Shown here piece after piece: positions 52,938-61,868 of a DNA stretch of 64,000 nucleotides (its first letter is position 1; each line of letters starts with the position of its first letter). The stretch is from Pseudomonas frederiksbergensis (lineage in GTDB: Bacteria; Pseudomonadota; Gammaproteobacteria; Pseudomonadales; Pseudomonadaceae): NCBI RefSeq assembly GCF_003732665.1, contig NZ_MOBP01000016.1, forward strand, positions 1-64,000. Direction: 5' to 3'. The position numbers and the translations under genes are program-made. The notes below the pieces were generated by a model that made no database searches, was not told the origin of the DNA, and worked only from the letters and a program-made list of their open reading frames with translations.

Positions 52938-54713
52938 TTACTCAGCCTTTGGCGTTTCGCGCAGACGAATGTGCAATTCGCGCAATGCCTTGGCATCTAC
53001 AGCACCCGGAGCCTGAGTCATGACATCAGCCGCGCTCTGGGTTTTCGGGAAAGCGATCACTTCACGGATCGACTGGGCGCCAGTCATCAGCATCACCAGA
53101 CGGTCCAGACCGAAGGCCAGACCACCGTGGGGCGGCGCGCCGTATTTCAGGGCGTCGAGCAGGAAGCCGAATTTCTCTTCCTGTTCCGCTTCATTGATAC
53201 CCAGCAGGCGGAATACGGTCTGCTGCATTTCCTTGCGGTGGATACGGATCGAACCGCCACCCAGCTCGGTGCCGTTCAGAACCATGTCGTAGGCACGGGA
53301 CAGCGCGGTCGCCGGGTTGGCTTCCAGTTCTTCCGGTGTGCACTTCGGCGCGGTGAACGGGTGGTGCAAGGCAGTGAAGCTGCCGTCGTCGTTCTCTTCG
53401 AACATCGGGAAGTCGACGACCCACATTGGCGCCCACTTGCAGGTCAGCAGGTCCAGGTCGTTGCCGACCTTGATCCGCAGCGCGCCCAGGGCTTCGCTGA
53501 CGATCTTGGCTTTGTCGGCACCGAAGAACACGATGTCGCCGTCAACCGCGCCAACGCGATCGAGGATCACATTGAGGTTGGCTTCAGGGATGTTCTTGAC
53601 GATAGGCGACTGCAGGCCTTCGACGCCTTTGGCGCGCTCGTTGACCTTGATGTACGCCAGGCCCTTGGCACCGTAGATGCCGACGAACTTGGTGTAGTCG
53701 TCGATCTGCTTGCGCGGCATGCTCGCGGCGCCTGGAACGCGCAGGGCGGCAATGCGGCATTTAGGATCGTTGGCCGGGCCGCTGAACACTTTGAAGTCGA
53801 CGTCTTTGAGTTGGTCTTCGACGTCAACCAGTTCCAGCGGGTTACGCAGGTCCGGCTTGTCGGAACCGTAACGGCGCATGGCTTCTTCGAAGGTCATGTG
53901 CGGGAAGTCGCCGAATTCCAGGTCCAGCACTTCCTTGAACAGGTTGCGGATCATCTGCTCGGTGATGGCCATGATCTCTTTTTCATCGAGGAAGCTGGTC
54001 TCGATGTCGATCTGGGTGAATTCCGGCTGGCGGTCAGCGCGCAGGTCTTCGTCACGGAAGCACTTGGCGATCTGGTAGTAGCGGTCGAAGCCGGCAACCA
54101 TCAGCAGTTGCTTGAACAGTTGTGGCGATTGCGGCAAGGCGAAGAAGGAACCGGCGTGGGTACGGCTCGGCACCAGGTAATCGCGAGCGCCTTCTGGCGT
54201 GGCACGGGTCAGGATCGGCGTCTCGACGTCGAGGAAGCCGTTCTCGTCCAGGAAGCGACGGATGCTGGTGGTCATGCGTGAACGCAGGCGCAGCTTCTCG
54301 AGCATTTCCGGGCGACGCAGGTCGAGGAAGCGATAACGCAGGCGGGTTTCTTCGCCAACGTCGGAGAACTCGTTGAGCGGGAACGGCGGGGTTTCCGATT
54401 CGTTCAGCACTTCCAGCTCGTAGCCCAGCACTTCGATCATGCCCGACGCCATGTTGGCGTTGGTGGCACCGGCCGGACGCAGGCGTACCTTGCCGGTGAT
54501 CTTCACGACGTATTCGCTGCGCACGCGATCGGCGGCGGCGAAGCTCTCGGCGCGATCCGGATCGAACACCACCTGGGCCAGACCATCACGATCACGGATA
54601 TCGAGGAAAATCACCCCACCGTGGTCACGGCGACGGTGAACCCATCCGCAAAGGGTAATTTCCTGGCCTTCCAGGGCTTCGTTCAGTTGGCCGCAATAAT
54701 GGCTGCGCATCAT
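52938..54713 (-). CDS. aspS: Aspartyl-tRNA synthetase
   Basis: The 591-residue class II synthetase has an N-terminal anticodon domain (LCGWVHRRRDHGGVIFLDIRD), class II motifs including FDRYYQIAKCFRDEDLRADRQPEFTQ (motif 2 region) and GLAFGLDRLVMLMTG (motif 3), and the bacterial GAD insertion. In Pseudomonas this enzyme is known to be non-discriminating and feeds the amidotransferase route to Asn-tRNA; that trait is not read directly here. Confidence 0.97.
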   Translation of the reverse strand: MMRSHYCGQLNEALEGQEITLCGWVHRRRDHGGVIFLDIRDRDGLAQVVFDPDRAESFAAADRVRSEYVVKITGKVRLRPAGATNANMASGMIEVLGYELEVLNESETPPFPLNEFSDVGEETRLRYRFLDLRRPEMLEKLRLRSRMTTSIRRFLDENGFLDVETPILTRATPEGARDYLVPSRTHAGSFFALPQSPQLFKQLLMVAGFDRYYQIAKCFRDEDLRADRQPEFTQIDIETSFLDEKEIMAITEQMIRNLFKEVLDLEFGDFPHMTFEEAMRRYGSDKPDLRNPLELVDVEDQLKDVDFKVFSGPANDPKCRIAALRVPGAASMPRKQIDDYTKFVGIYGAKGLAYIKVNERAKGVEGLQSPIVKNIPEANLNVILDRVGAVDGDIVFFGADKAKIVSEALGALRIKVGNDLDLLTCKWAPMWVVDFPMFEENDDGSFTALHHPFTAPKCTPEELEANPATALSRAYDMVLNGTELGGGSIRIHRKEMQQTVFRLLGINEAEQEEKFGFLLDALKYGAPPHGGLAFGLDRLVMLMTGAQSIREVIAFPKTQSAADVMTQAPGAVDAKALRELHIRLRETPKAE

Positions 54714-54807
54714 GGTAGTGGTTTCACTTCTCGTAATCGAAATTCGGTTGGAGGCCTTGCAGATGCTGCAAGAGCTCGCGCGTGTGGTTCAACTCAGGTT
54801 CCAGACC

Positions 54808-55029
54808 TTAGTCAGCTTTGTCGCCGCCGGCCAGATTCTTCTTGGAACCGGTCTTGAAGTCGGTTTCGTACCAACCGGTGCCGCTGAGGCGGAAACCCGG
54901 CATGGACAGCATCTTCTTGAGCTCTGGCGCCTGGCACGCAGGGCAGTCGACCAGCGGTGCTGCGCTGATCTTTTGAATGGCTTCCAACTGATGACCACAG
55001 GAAGCACATTGATAGTCGTACATCGGCAT
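54808..55029 (-). CDS. FmdB-type zinc-ribbon protein
   Basis: The 73-residue protein starts MPMYDYQCASCGHQLE and has a second CPAC pair, the typical zinc ribbon of the FmdB/CxxC_CxxC_SSSS family; then KMLSMPGFRLSGTGWYETDF. Its role is not established. The family N-terminus picks 55029. It lies 94 bp upstream of aspS. Confidence 0.9.
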   Translation of the reverse strand: MPMYDYQCASCGHQLEAIQKISAAPLVDCPACQAPELKKMLSMPGFRLSGTGWYETDFKTGSKKNLAGGDKAD

Positions 55030-55179
55030 GGGGGTTGTCTCGGCGATCAGATTGCTACCGCTTACGCTGGGTTTTGCGGCAAAGAGCGGGATTATATCCA
55101 TTAAATGCAGCCTGTGCAGCCGTAAGACTGCACAGACTGACATACCACCCGTTCCAGCCCGGAACAGGTGAGCCAAGCA

Positions 55180-55494
55180 CTACTTCAAGCTGTGCACGAC
55201 GCAGACGACGCGCACCAGCCCGGTGAAATTCTTCACCCCACCGTGACGCAGATGCACCTCGCGATCCACGTGGGACAACAATGCACTGACCGAACAGCCA
55301 TTGAGCGTCGCCATTTCACCGAGGATTTCCCAATACACCTGCTCAAGCCGCAGGCAGGTGGCAAAACCGTTCAAGCGCACCGACCGGGATGAAGGCCTGG
55401 CCAGCTCCATATCGAATTCGCTGACGAACGGATCAATCTTTATCGCCGGTGGCGCACCGAGCCTCCATTCGCGCCCGTTTTCTCCATAAACCAT
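55180..55494 (-). CDS. Ribbon-helix-helix domain small protein
   Basis: The 104-residue protein has a Pro/Asp-rich first third and a C-terminal region RSVRLNGFATCLRLEQVYWEIL...LLSHVDREVHLRHGG that fits the RHH_4 type of DNA-binding fold. The start at 55494 has AAAGGAG upstream; a longer frame adds 25 residues. It may be an autoregulatory DNA-binding protein; no partner toxin is adjacent. Confidence 0.72.
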   Translation of the reverse strand: MVYGENGREWRLGAPPAIKIDPFVSEFDMELARPSSRSVRLNGFATCLRLEQVYWEILGEMATLNGCSVSALLSHVDREVHLRHGGVKNFTGLVRVVCVVHSLK

Positions 55495-55711
55495 ACCGCT
55501 GACACTCCTTTGCCATCCGTGGTTTTCATAAGAGCAATCTCCTGTCTCTTTATAAAAACGCAGGGGCAAAGTTATAGCCAGATGACTTTTTGACCATCAA
55601 CGTAGGATAAGCCAACAGCGTGGCGAGGATCATGGACACGATCCTACACGCGACGATTTCCTACATGAGCCGGCGTATTTTCTTCAGGCGCAAAGGCATT
55701 TATCCGAGAGA

Positions 55712-55757
55712 AAAAAGCGCTGCGCGAACGACGCCTCCCCCGACGGCCCCGCGCAGC
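55712..55757 (-). terminator. Terminator after the Dps-like gene
   Basis: On the minus strand GCTGCGCG and CGCGCAGC form a stem followed by GC and six T residues, 9 bp past the stop. Confidence 0.78.
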
Positions 55758-55765
55758 TTTTGCGG

Positions 55766-56236
55766 TTACTGGTCCAGCAACGAGCGCAGCATCCACGCGG
55801 TTTTTTCATGAACCTGCATGCGCTGAGTCAGAAGATCCGCCGTGGGCTCGTCACTGACCTTGTCCAGCAGCGGGAAGATGCCGCGGGCGGTGCGGGTGAC
55901 GGCTTCCTGGCCTTCGACCAGTTGCTTGATCATGTCTTCGGCACTGGGTACGCCCTCTTCTTCCTTTATAGAGGACAGGCGCGCATATACCGAATAGGCA
56001 CCGGGTGCCGGAAAGCCCAGGGCACGAATGCGCTCGGCAATCGAATCCACCGCCAGGGCCAACTCGTTGTATTGCTCCTCGAACATCAGGTGCAGGGTGC
56101 GGAACATCGGCCCCGTGACGTTCCAGTGGAAGTTGTGGGTTTTCAGATAAAGCACGTAGGTGTCCGACAGCAGCCGCGACAGTCCGTCGACGATGGACTT
56201 GCGGTCCTCTTCACTGATACCGATATCGATTGCCAT
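55766..56236 (-). CDS. Dps family DNA-binding ferritin-like protein
   Basis: The 156-residue protein has the Dps ferroxidase segments KTHNFHWNVTGPMFRTLHLMFEEQYNEL (residues about 38-65) and DSIAERIRALG. Dps shells store iron with peroxide and protect DNA. Divergent from the membrane/cold-shock gene; the 310-bp gap (56237-56546) shows no further gene or clear operator and should hold both promoters. Confidence 0.92.
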   Translation of the reverse strand: MAIDIGISEEDRKSIVDGLSRLLSDTYVLYLKTHNFHWNVTGPMFRTLHLMFEEQYNELALAVDSIAERIRALGFPAPGAYSVYARLSSIKEEEGVPSAEDMIKQLVEGQEAVTRTARGIFPLLDKVSDEPTADLLTQRMQVHEKTAWMLRSLLDQ

Positions 56237-56546
56237 GTTTACCCCCTAAAGATGATGAAATTCATCCAACAAGTGCAGGACCACTGTAGCAAGGCTCTCC
56301 CCGCCCTGCTCCCCTGGATGGCCAACGCACCTGCGACAAATCGCCCCCCAGGCCACCGCCGGCCCGGCTGATTTGAGTAGCCGCAGGCTTTGCTGTTAAA
56401 TAGGCAGCGTGTCGCTATGCCCCTATTTTCCGGGGCGCGGCGCATAGGCTGGTAGCGGGTACGTGTCCACCGCCTCTTATTGTTCTGAAGCGGACCGTGC
56501 TCAATCAGCTCTTCCTTGTGATCCGTCTTAACGTGAGTCAATCAAA

Positions 56547-57149
56547 ATGTTGAAAATCGTCCACCTGCTAATGGGCGCAGCAGCCTTGCTGCTGTCCTTC
56601 ATCCCTAGCCTGCGATCCGAAGCCGTACCTTACCTGCAACAACCCGATGCACTTTACCTGGCCTTTTTCGGCCTGCTCAACCTGACCCTCGCTCCGGTTA
56701 TCCCTTACTGGAACAAAGGTCCTCGTCACCAACTGCAAAACCTGGTCAGCGCCCTGCTGGTCCTGGCTGTTGTGCTGCAAACCCTGACACTGATCGCGCC
56801 GATGCCGGTCATTGCCGGTCAACCTGCGGTGCTGTTCAGCCTCGTCGTTACCCTGGTTGCCGTGTGCCTGCACCTGGCCATCAGCTTCTACAAATCGTCA
56901 CCGGCCGCCGCTTCGCCAAGCTATGACATGAGCAACCGCGATACCGGCACCGTCAAGTGGTTCAACACCTCCAAAGGCTTCGGCTTTATCTCCCGGGATT
57001 CCGGCGATGATATTTTCGTGCACTTCCGGGCCATTCGTGGCGAAGGTCACCGCGTCCTGGTCGAAGGCCAGCGCGTGGAGTTCTCCGTGATGAATCGCGA
57101 CAAAGGCCTGCAGGCCGAAGATGTGATTGCCGCATTGCCCCGTCGCTGA
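56547..57149 (+). CDS. Membrane protein with C-terminal cold-shock domain
   Basis: The 200-residue protein has four likely membrane helices (about residues 5-18, 35-53, 65-85 and 92-113), a short linker, then a complete cold-shock domain from about 130 (GTVKWFNTSKGFGFI, DDIFVHFRAI). The cold-shock part is close to the small CspA-like protein at 40150. It would place an RNA/DNA-binding domain at the inner membrane. No strong ribosome-binding site is seen before the ATG. Function is not known. Confidence 0.85.
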   Translation: MLKIVHLLMGAAALLLSFIPSLRSEAVPYLQQPDALYLAFFGLLNLTLAPVIPYWNKGPRHQLQNLVSALLVLAVVLQTLTLIAPMPVIAGQPAVLFSLVVTLVAVCLHLAISFYKSSPAAASPSYDMSNRDTGTVKWFNTSKGFGFISRDSGDDIFVHFRAIRGEGHRVLVEGQRVEFSVMNRDKGLQAEDVIAALPRR

Positions 57150-57160
57150 TTTCGAGCGAT

Positions 57161-57200
57161 AAAAAAACCGCGAGCAGCCTGGCTGTTCGCGGTTTTTTTT
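57161..57200. terminator. Bidirectional terminator between the cold-shock fusion and slyX
   Basis: AAAAAAACCGCGAGCAG and CTGTTCGCGGTTTTTTTT flank a CCTGG loop; A and T runs on both sides let it serve both convergent genes. Confidence 0.9.
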
Positions 57201-57222
57201 GCCCGGGGTTTAGCCGCATCAC

Positions 57223-57429
57223 TCAGTAATGCGGCGGTGGAGCCTCTTCTTCCGAGGACTCGAACTGACCGGCCATCTCCTCCTGGCGCCGCAGCAACGC
57301 AGCCATTTGCAGTTGCAGGCGTTCGACCACCCGCTGTTGCGTCACCAGGATATCGTTCAATGACTGAATGGTGTCGTCCTGGAACGCCAGTTGGCTTTCC
57401 AGATCGTTGACGCGCTCTTCCAGGCTCAT
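57223..57429 (-). CDS. slyX: SlyX family protein
   Basis: The 68-residue coiled-coil protein begins MSLEERVNDLESQLAFQDDTIQSL and ends with the family's PHY tail. Role unknown. It starts 3 bp after the HIT gene stop and is probably co-transcribed with it. Confidence 0.9.
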   Translation of the reverse strand: MSLEERVNDLESQLAFQDDTIQSLNDILVTQQRVVERLQLQMAALLRRQEEMAGQFESSEEEAPPPHY

Positions 57430-57432
57430 GGT

Positions 57433-57858
57433 TCAGCCCTCCAGGAACGTGAATTGATCGGTCAAGACCAGGCGCAGCCGTTCGCGAATCACCGCAACCT
57501 GCTCGGCGCTGTAGGGCTTGGCCGGGTGTTTGCCCCAGACCGGGGCTGGCCAGGCAGCATCGTCGCGCTTGCGCACAATCACATGCATATGCAACTGGCT
57601 GACGACGTTACCCAACGCAGCGACGTTCAACTTATCGGCATCGAACGAATCCTTGAGCATCTCCGCCAGGGCGGTGGTTTCCTGCCAAAGCTGCTGTTGA
57701 TCGGCGACACTTAACTGAAACAACTCGCTGATATCGTCGCGGCGCGGCACTAGGATGAACCAGGGGTAGTTGGAATCATTGGACAAGAGCAACCGGCAGA
57801 GAGGGAAATCGCCGATCGGTAGCGTGTCTTGTTGAAGTCGTGGATCTAAAGCGAACAC
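57433..57858 (-). CDS. HIT family nucleotide-binding protein
   Basis: The 141-residue protein has the histidine triad QLHMHVIV (H-x-H-x-x with the preceding LGNVVSQ) near residue 90. HIT proteins hydrolyse AMP-type phosphoramidates. I choose the GTG at 57858 because GGGAG sits 8 bp upstream and the family begins (M)FALDPRLQ; an ATG 16 codons earlier is possible. Confidence 0.88.
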   Translation of the reverse strand: MFALDPRLQQDTLPIGDFPLCRLLLSNDSNYPWFILVPRRDDISELFQLSVADQQQLWQETTALAEMLKDSFDADKLNVAALGNVVSQLHMHVIVRKRDDAAWPAPVWGKHPAKPYSAEQVAVIRERLRLVLTDQFTFLEG

Positions 57859-57910
57859 TGTGCGCACTCCCGCCTGTTCATCATTTTTCAGCTTAGCGCC
57901 CCTCACCGGA

Positions 57911-58772
57911 GGCGGTGCGCCAAGCGACAGGACGGCAGCATACCCGCGAATGCCCCAGGCTTCACGGTGAACCGCATTCGCAAGCGCCAGGCAAATTCAG
58001 TTGAACGGTACACCCGCCCCGACATGGGACGTTTTTCGCCGGAGCGCACCATTACAGAACCGACCAGCACAGAAAAAACGCTGGAGTGACCCACTGACAA
58101 CCCTGCGTTCCCGAGTGGCGCAGCCATGCACTGTATGAATTCAGCACAGTGATTAAAATTTTTTGCACCAAAACCGCACAGTGCGTCTACGCTGAGTCCG
58201 ACAGGGTTGCACCAATTACTCACTTTTGGGGTGAACCGGTAACGTTTTTTGTGGTCGTGCGATGAGAGCGACGTAGCAACACCATGGCAACCCCGGCGTC
58301 AAGCGCAAACAAAATGCGCTTGAAAGCCCCGGTTTTATGAGGTTTTTACAGCATCGAACGGGCCTTCAGAAAAAAACGGCCGCAGAATTCTTTTTTGAGC
58401 ACGCTTGTTGCATTCACACCCATATCGCCGGTAAGTGCCCCACGGGAAGTGGGAGCCTTCAGGCAAATAAAAACAGCGGCAGGGTTGCCCGATGGAGATT
58501 CAAACGTTTCACCAGGGACTCTTTTTACCGATGCTAAATCCCAGAAAAACAGCGCTAAAGTTGTCAATCCGGTTGCATTGGGGCAGTGAATTTGCGACAT
58601 CTACCAAGCCATTTGCGACAGGGTCGTAAAGAAGCTGAAAGGTTAGATGCGCAAGTATCGCCAACATTGTCGGCGTGATATAAGTTTGCGCCGACTCAAA
58701 AAGAAAGAGCCGCCCAGATAATAAAACAGGTGGGACGGCAGTACTCTTCTAAAACCAAAGGAGCAAATCACG
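57911..58772. other. Gene-free region upstream of oprD
   Basis: About 860 bp with no supported coding frame. It holds TGCACCA at 58165 and 58210 (half-sites like those of NtrC-type activators), CACTGT/ACAGTG arms around 58130-58150, and two TTTGCGACA copies 21 bp apart at 58591 and 58612, near a likely promoter for oprD. GC is lower than the neighbours in the last 300 bp. Confidence 0.6.
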
Positions 58773-60119
58773 ATGCGCGTGATGAAGTGGAGCATGATCG
58801 CACTGGCAGTTGCAGCAGCCGCCAGTACTCAAATGGCTACGGCCGCACCTTTTGTAAGTGACCAGGCTGAAGCCAAGGGTTTTGTTGACGACGCCAAGTT
58901 GAATTTGCTGGTTCGCAACTACTACTTCAACCGTGACAACAAGAATGGCAACCGCGACGTCAAAGACTGGACTCAGGGTATTTGGGGCAACTTCAGCTCC
59001 GGTTACACCCAAGGTACTGTTGGCGTTGGTGTTGATGCATTCGGTTACCTGGCTATCAAGCTGGATGGCGGCGATGGCACCTCCGGCTCGGGTAACATGA
59101 GCCGTAGCGACACCGTTAACGCTAACGGTGGCCGCGACGTCAACGACAGCCAGGGTAAAGCCGGCGCAGCGATTAAATTCCGCGTCTCCAAAACCGAGTT
59201 GAAAGTCGGCGACATGCAGCCAAGCACTGCTCCAGTGTTCGCTGTCGGCGGTTCCCGTATCCTCCCGCAAACTGCCAGCGGTTTCCAACTGCAGAGCAGC
59301 GAAGTCAAAGACCTTGACCTCGAAGCCGGTCACTTCTACTCGGGCACCAGCCAAGACAAAAACGCCCGTGACGGCGGCCTGTTTGCAACCTACGCAGGCG
59401 TTGAAGCCAACACCATCGACTACTTCGGTGGCAAATACGGCATCACCGAGAACCTGAGCGCATCGTTGTACGGCGCCAAGCTGGAAGACATCTGGAACCA
59501 GTACTACGCGAACGTGAACCTCACCACTCCAATCAGTGGTGACACTTCGTTGAACACTGACTTCAACATCTATCGCACCACCGACACCGGTGACGCGAAA
59601 GCTGGCGACATCAGCAACACCGCGTTCTCGCTGGCCACTGCGCTCTCGTTCCTGAAAGCACACACCATCACCCTGGCCTTCCAAAAGGTTAATGGCGATA
59701 CCCCGTTCGACTACATCGGTATCGGCAAGAACAACCGTGGCGGCGACTCGATCTTCCTCGCCAACTCCATCCAGTACTCTGACTTCAACGCCCCTGGCGA
59801 GAAGTCTGCCCAGATCCGTTACGATCTGAAAATGGCTGAGTACGGCGTTCCTGGTCTGAGCTTCATGACCCGTTATGTAACTGGTTGGGACATCGACGGC
59901 ACCCATACTCCGGCTGGCAGCGCATACGCTGGCCTGTACGGCGAAGATGGCAAACACCACGAAACCAACTTCGAAGCCAAGTACGTTGTTCAGAACGGCC
60001 CGGCTAAAGATCTTTCGTTCCGTATTCGTCAAGCGTGGCACGTTGCTAACGGCGACGAAGGTGAAGGCGACGTTAAAGAGTTCCGTCTGATCGTTGACTA
60101 CCCACTGTCGATCTTGTAA
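58773..60119 (+). CDS. oprD: OprD family outer-membrane porin
   Basis: The 448-residue porin starts with a signal peptide (MRVMKWSMIALAVAAAAS to ATA-AP), then FVSDQAEAKGFVDDAKLNLLVRNYYFNRD-type sequence and ends VDYPLSIL. These match P. aeruginosa OprD closely, as does its neighbourhood (HIT, slyX, cold-shock, Dps-like). OprD passes basic amino acids and peptides. A Gly/Asn-rich loop near residues 90-125 differs from what I recall of OprD. It has an AAAGGAG site. Exact substrate here is inferred. Confidence 0.9.
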   Translation: MRVMKWSMIALAVAAAASTQMATAAPFVSDQAEAKGFVDDAKLNLLVRNYYFNRDNKNGNRDVKDWTQGIWGNFSSGYTQGTVGVGVDAFGYLAIKLDGGDGTSGSGNMSRSDTVNANGGRDVNDSQGKAGAAIKFRVSKTELKVGDMQPSTAPVFAVGGSRILPQTASGFQLQSSEVKDLDLEAGHFYSGTSQDKNARDGGLFATYAGVEANTIDYFGGKYGITENLSASLYGAKLEDIWNQYYANVNLTTPISGDTSLNTDFNIYRTTDTGDAKAGDISNTAFSLATALSFLKAHTITLAFQKVNGDTPFDYIGIGKNNRGGDSIFLANSIQYSDFNAPGEKSAQIRYDLKMAEYGVPGLSFMTRYVTGWDIDGTHTPAGSAYAGLYGEDGKHHETNFEAKYVVQNGPAKDLSFRIRQAWHVANGDEGEGDVKEFRLIVDYPLSIL

Positions 60120-60144
60120 TCGCAGTTGGTTAGTTAGTAAGCAT

Positions 60145-60176
60145 AAAAAGGCCCATCTTCGGATGGGCCTTTTTTA
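60145..60176 (+). terminator. Rho-independent terminator after oprD
   Basis: GGCCCATC TTCG GATGGGCC with flanking A and T runs; the stable UUCG loop is present. Confidence 0.94.
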
Positions 60177-60258
60177 TTGACTGCTGTTTTGCTTAATTGA
60201 TTAGCTTGCTACTCAATAATGCCTGACCGTTAAGTCAGACATTAGCAACACACTCATC

Positions 60259-61101
60259 TCAACTCGCCGACGCTTCCTGAACCACACGAATAACCCGCTG
60301 TGGAAAAGGAATATCGATACCGGCAGTCTTCAAGCGATCACGGGATTGTTCATTGAACATGAACATCACATCCCAATAATCGGCCGTCTTGACCCACACG
60401 CGCAGGGAAACAGTGATCGAACTGTCGCCCAACGTCGAAATAACGGCTTGCGGTGCAGGTTCTGCCAGGATGCGCTCATCCTTGGCCAGTTCCAGCAATA
60501 CTTCACGGGCCTTCTGCAAGTCCGCTTCGTAATCCACGCCAACATCAAACACCACTTTGCGGGTTGGCTGACGGTTAGTGTTGGTGATGATGCCGTTCGA
60601 CAGGTTGCCGTTCGGAACAATGATGGTCTTGTTGTCGCCAGTGCGAAGTACGGTGTGGAAAATCTGGATGCTGTCGACCGTACCCGCCACGCCTTGGGCT
60701 TCGATCCAGTCGCCAATGCGGAATGGACGGAACAACAGAATCAGCACGCCGCCGGCGAAGTTCGCCAAGCTGCCCTGCAATGCCAGGCCGATGGCCAGGC
60801 CGGCCGCACCGATGGCGGCGACGAACGAGGTGGTTTCCACACCAATCATCGAAGCCACGCTGACAATCAGCAGCACCTTGAGAATGATGTTGGCCAGGCT
60901 GCTGATAAAACCTTGCAGCGCCAGGTCGGCATTGCGCAGTGCCAGCAGGCCGCCGAGCTTCTGTGTGACCTTGTTGATCAGCCACCAGCCGATGCCCAGA
61001 GTAATCACCGCCAGCAGCACACGACTGCCGTATTCCATGATCATCGGGATCCAGGCTTGAGACGCCTTGACCAGATTGTCTACTTCAGCATTCAAATCCA
61101 T
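60259..61101 (-). CDS. mscS: Small-conductance mechanosensitive channel MscS
   Basis: The 280-residue channel has three helices (about residues 18-40, 60-82 and 90-120); the pore helix is AIGLALQGSLANFAGGVLIL, followed by FRIGDWIEAQGVAGTVDSI of the cytoplasmic beta domain. It opens on membrane tension to release solutes in osmotic downshock. It is downstream of yajQ with a REP pair between. Confidence 0.94.
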   Translation of the reverse strand: MDLNAEVDNLVKASQAWIPMIMEYGSRVLLAVITLGIGWWLINKVTQKLGGLLALRNADLALQGFISSLANIILKVLLIVSVASMIGVETTSFVAAIGAAGLAIGLALQGSLANFAGGVLILLFRPFRIGDWIEAQGVAGTVDSIQIFHTVLRTGDNKTIIVPNGNLSNGIITNTNRQPTRKVVFDVGVDYEADLQKAREVLLELAKDERILAEPAPQAVISTLGDSSITVSLRVWVKTADYWDVMFMFNEQSRDRLKTAGIDIPFPQRVIRVVQEASAS

Positions 61102-61131
61102 CTACTTTCTCCTCGGTTAAGCACAATCCAG

Positions 61132-61221
61132 TGTGGGAGCGGGCTTGCTCGCGAAAGCGGTGTGTCATTCGACATCGATGTCGACTGATACGCCCACTTC
61201 GCGAGCAAGCCCGCTCCCACA
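61132..61221. repeat. REP pair between mscS and yajQ
   Basis: Inverted GTGGGAGCGGGCTTGCTCGCGAA copies lie 21 bp past the yajQ stop. Confidence 0.88.
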
Positions 61222-61242
61222 GGGGTTTCCCGCATTGAAGGA

Positions 61243-61728
61243 TCAGTCGCGGAAGTTGTTGAACTGCAGCGGCATGTCAAACGTCTTGGCGCGCAGGGCC
61301 GCGATGGCTTCCTGCAAATCGTCGCGCTTCTTGCCGGTGATGCGCACTTGCTCGCCCTGGATGGAGGCCTGGACCTTGAGCTTGGCGTCCTTGACGTGAG
61401 CAACGATTTTCTTCGCCAGCTCTTTGTCGATGCCTTCCTTGAGCACGGCTTCCTGCTTCATCAGCTTGCCCGACGCGTAAGCATCTTTGACTTCAAGGCA
61501 TTGCACGTCGATCTTGCGCTTGACCAGGGACAGCTTGAGGATCTCGATCATCGCTTCGAGCTGGAAATCGGCTTCAGCGGTCAGGTTGACAGTCAGGTCC
61601 TTTTCCTTGAACTCGAAGGTGCCCTTGCCTTTCAGGTCATAACGACGATCGAGTTCCTTGACGGCGTTCTCGACCGCGTTGGTGACTTCGTGTTTGTCCA
61701 GTTCGGATACCACGTCGAACGACGGCAT
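61243..61728 (-). CDS. yajQ: YajQ family nucleotide-binding protein
   Basis: The 161-residue protein begins MPSFDVVSELDKHEVTNAVENA and is a tandem of two ferredoxin-like domains. Xanthomonas and Pseudomonas members are reported to bind cyclic di-GMP; others were linked to phage transcription. The start has TTGGAG 7 bp upstream, and a terminator-like hairpin precedes it within 15 bp. Confidence 0.92.
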   Translation of the reverse strand: MPSFDVVSELDKHEVTNAVENAVKELDRRYDLKGKGTFEFKEKDLTVNLTAEADFQLEAMIEILKLSLVKRKIDVQCLEVKDAYASGKLMKQEAVLKEGIDKELAKKIVAHVKDAKLKVQASIQGEQVRITGKKRDDLQEAIAALRAKTFDMPLQFNNFRD

Positions 61729-61742
61729 GTAGTTTCTCCAAT

Positions 61743-61774
61743 AAAAAGGCGCGCTCGATCACGATGGAGCGCGC
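61743..61774 (-). promoter_or_regulatory. Terminator-like hairpin in the yajQ leader
   Basis: On the minus strand GCGCGCTC CATCGTGATC GAGCGCGC is followed by CTTTTT, then the yajQ ribosome-binding site. No minus-strand gene lies just upstream for it to terminate. Confidence 0.6.
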
Positions 61775-61868
61775 TTGGCTTGCGGTTAAAATCGGGCTCA
61801 TTATAACGGGTCTTTTCCAACCGATACTGCGAGCCTCACATGCCTGCCTCAAACCGAGCAAAAAGCTG

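Noticed and set aside
58337..58537. A 66-codon frame in the oprD upstream region
   Set aside because: No ribosome-binding site, no family resemblance and unlike neighbouring codon use.
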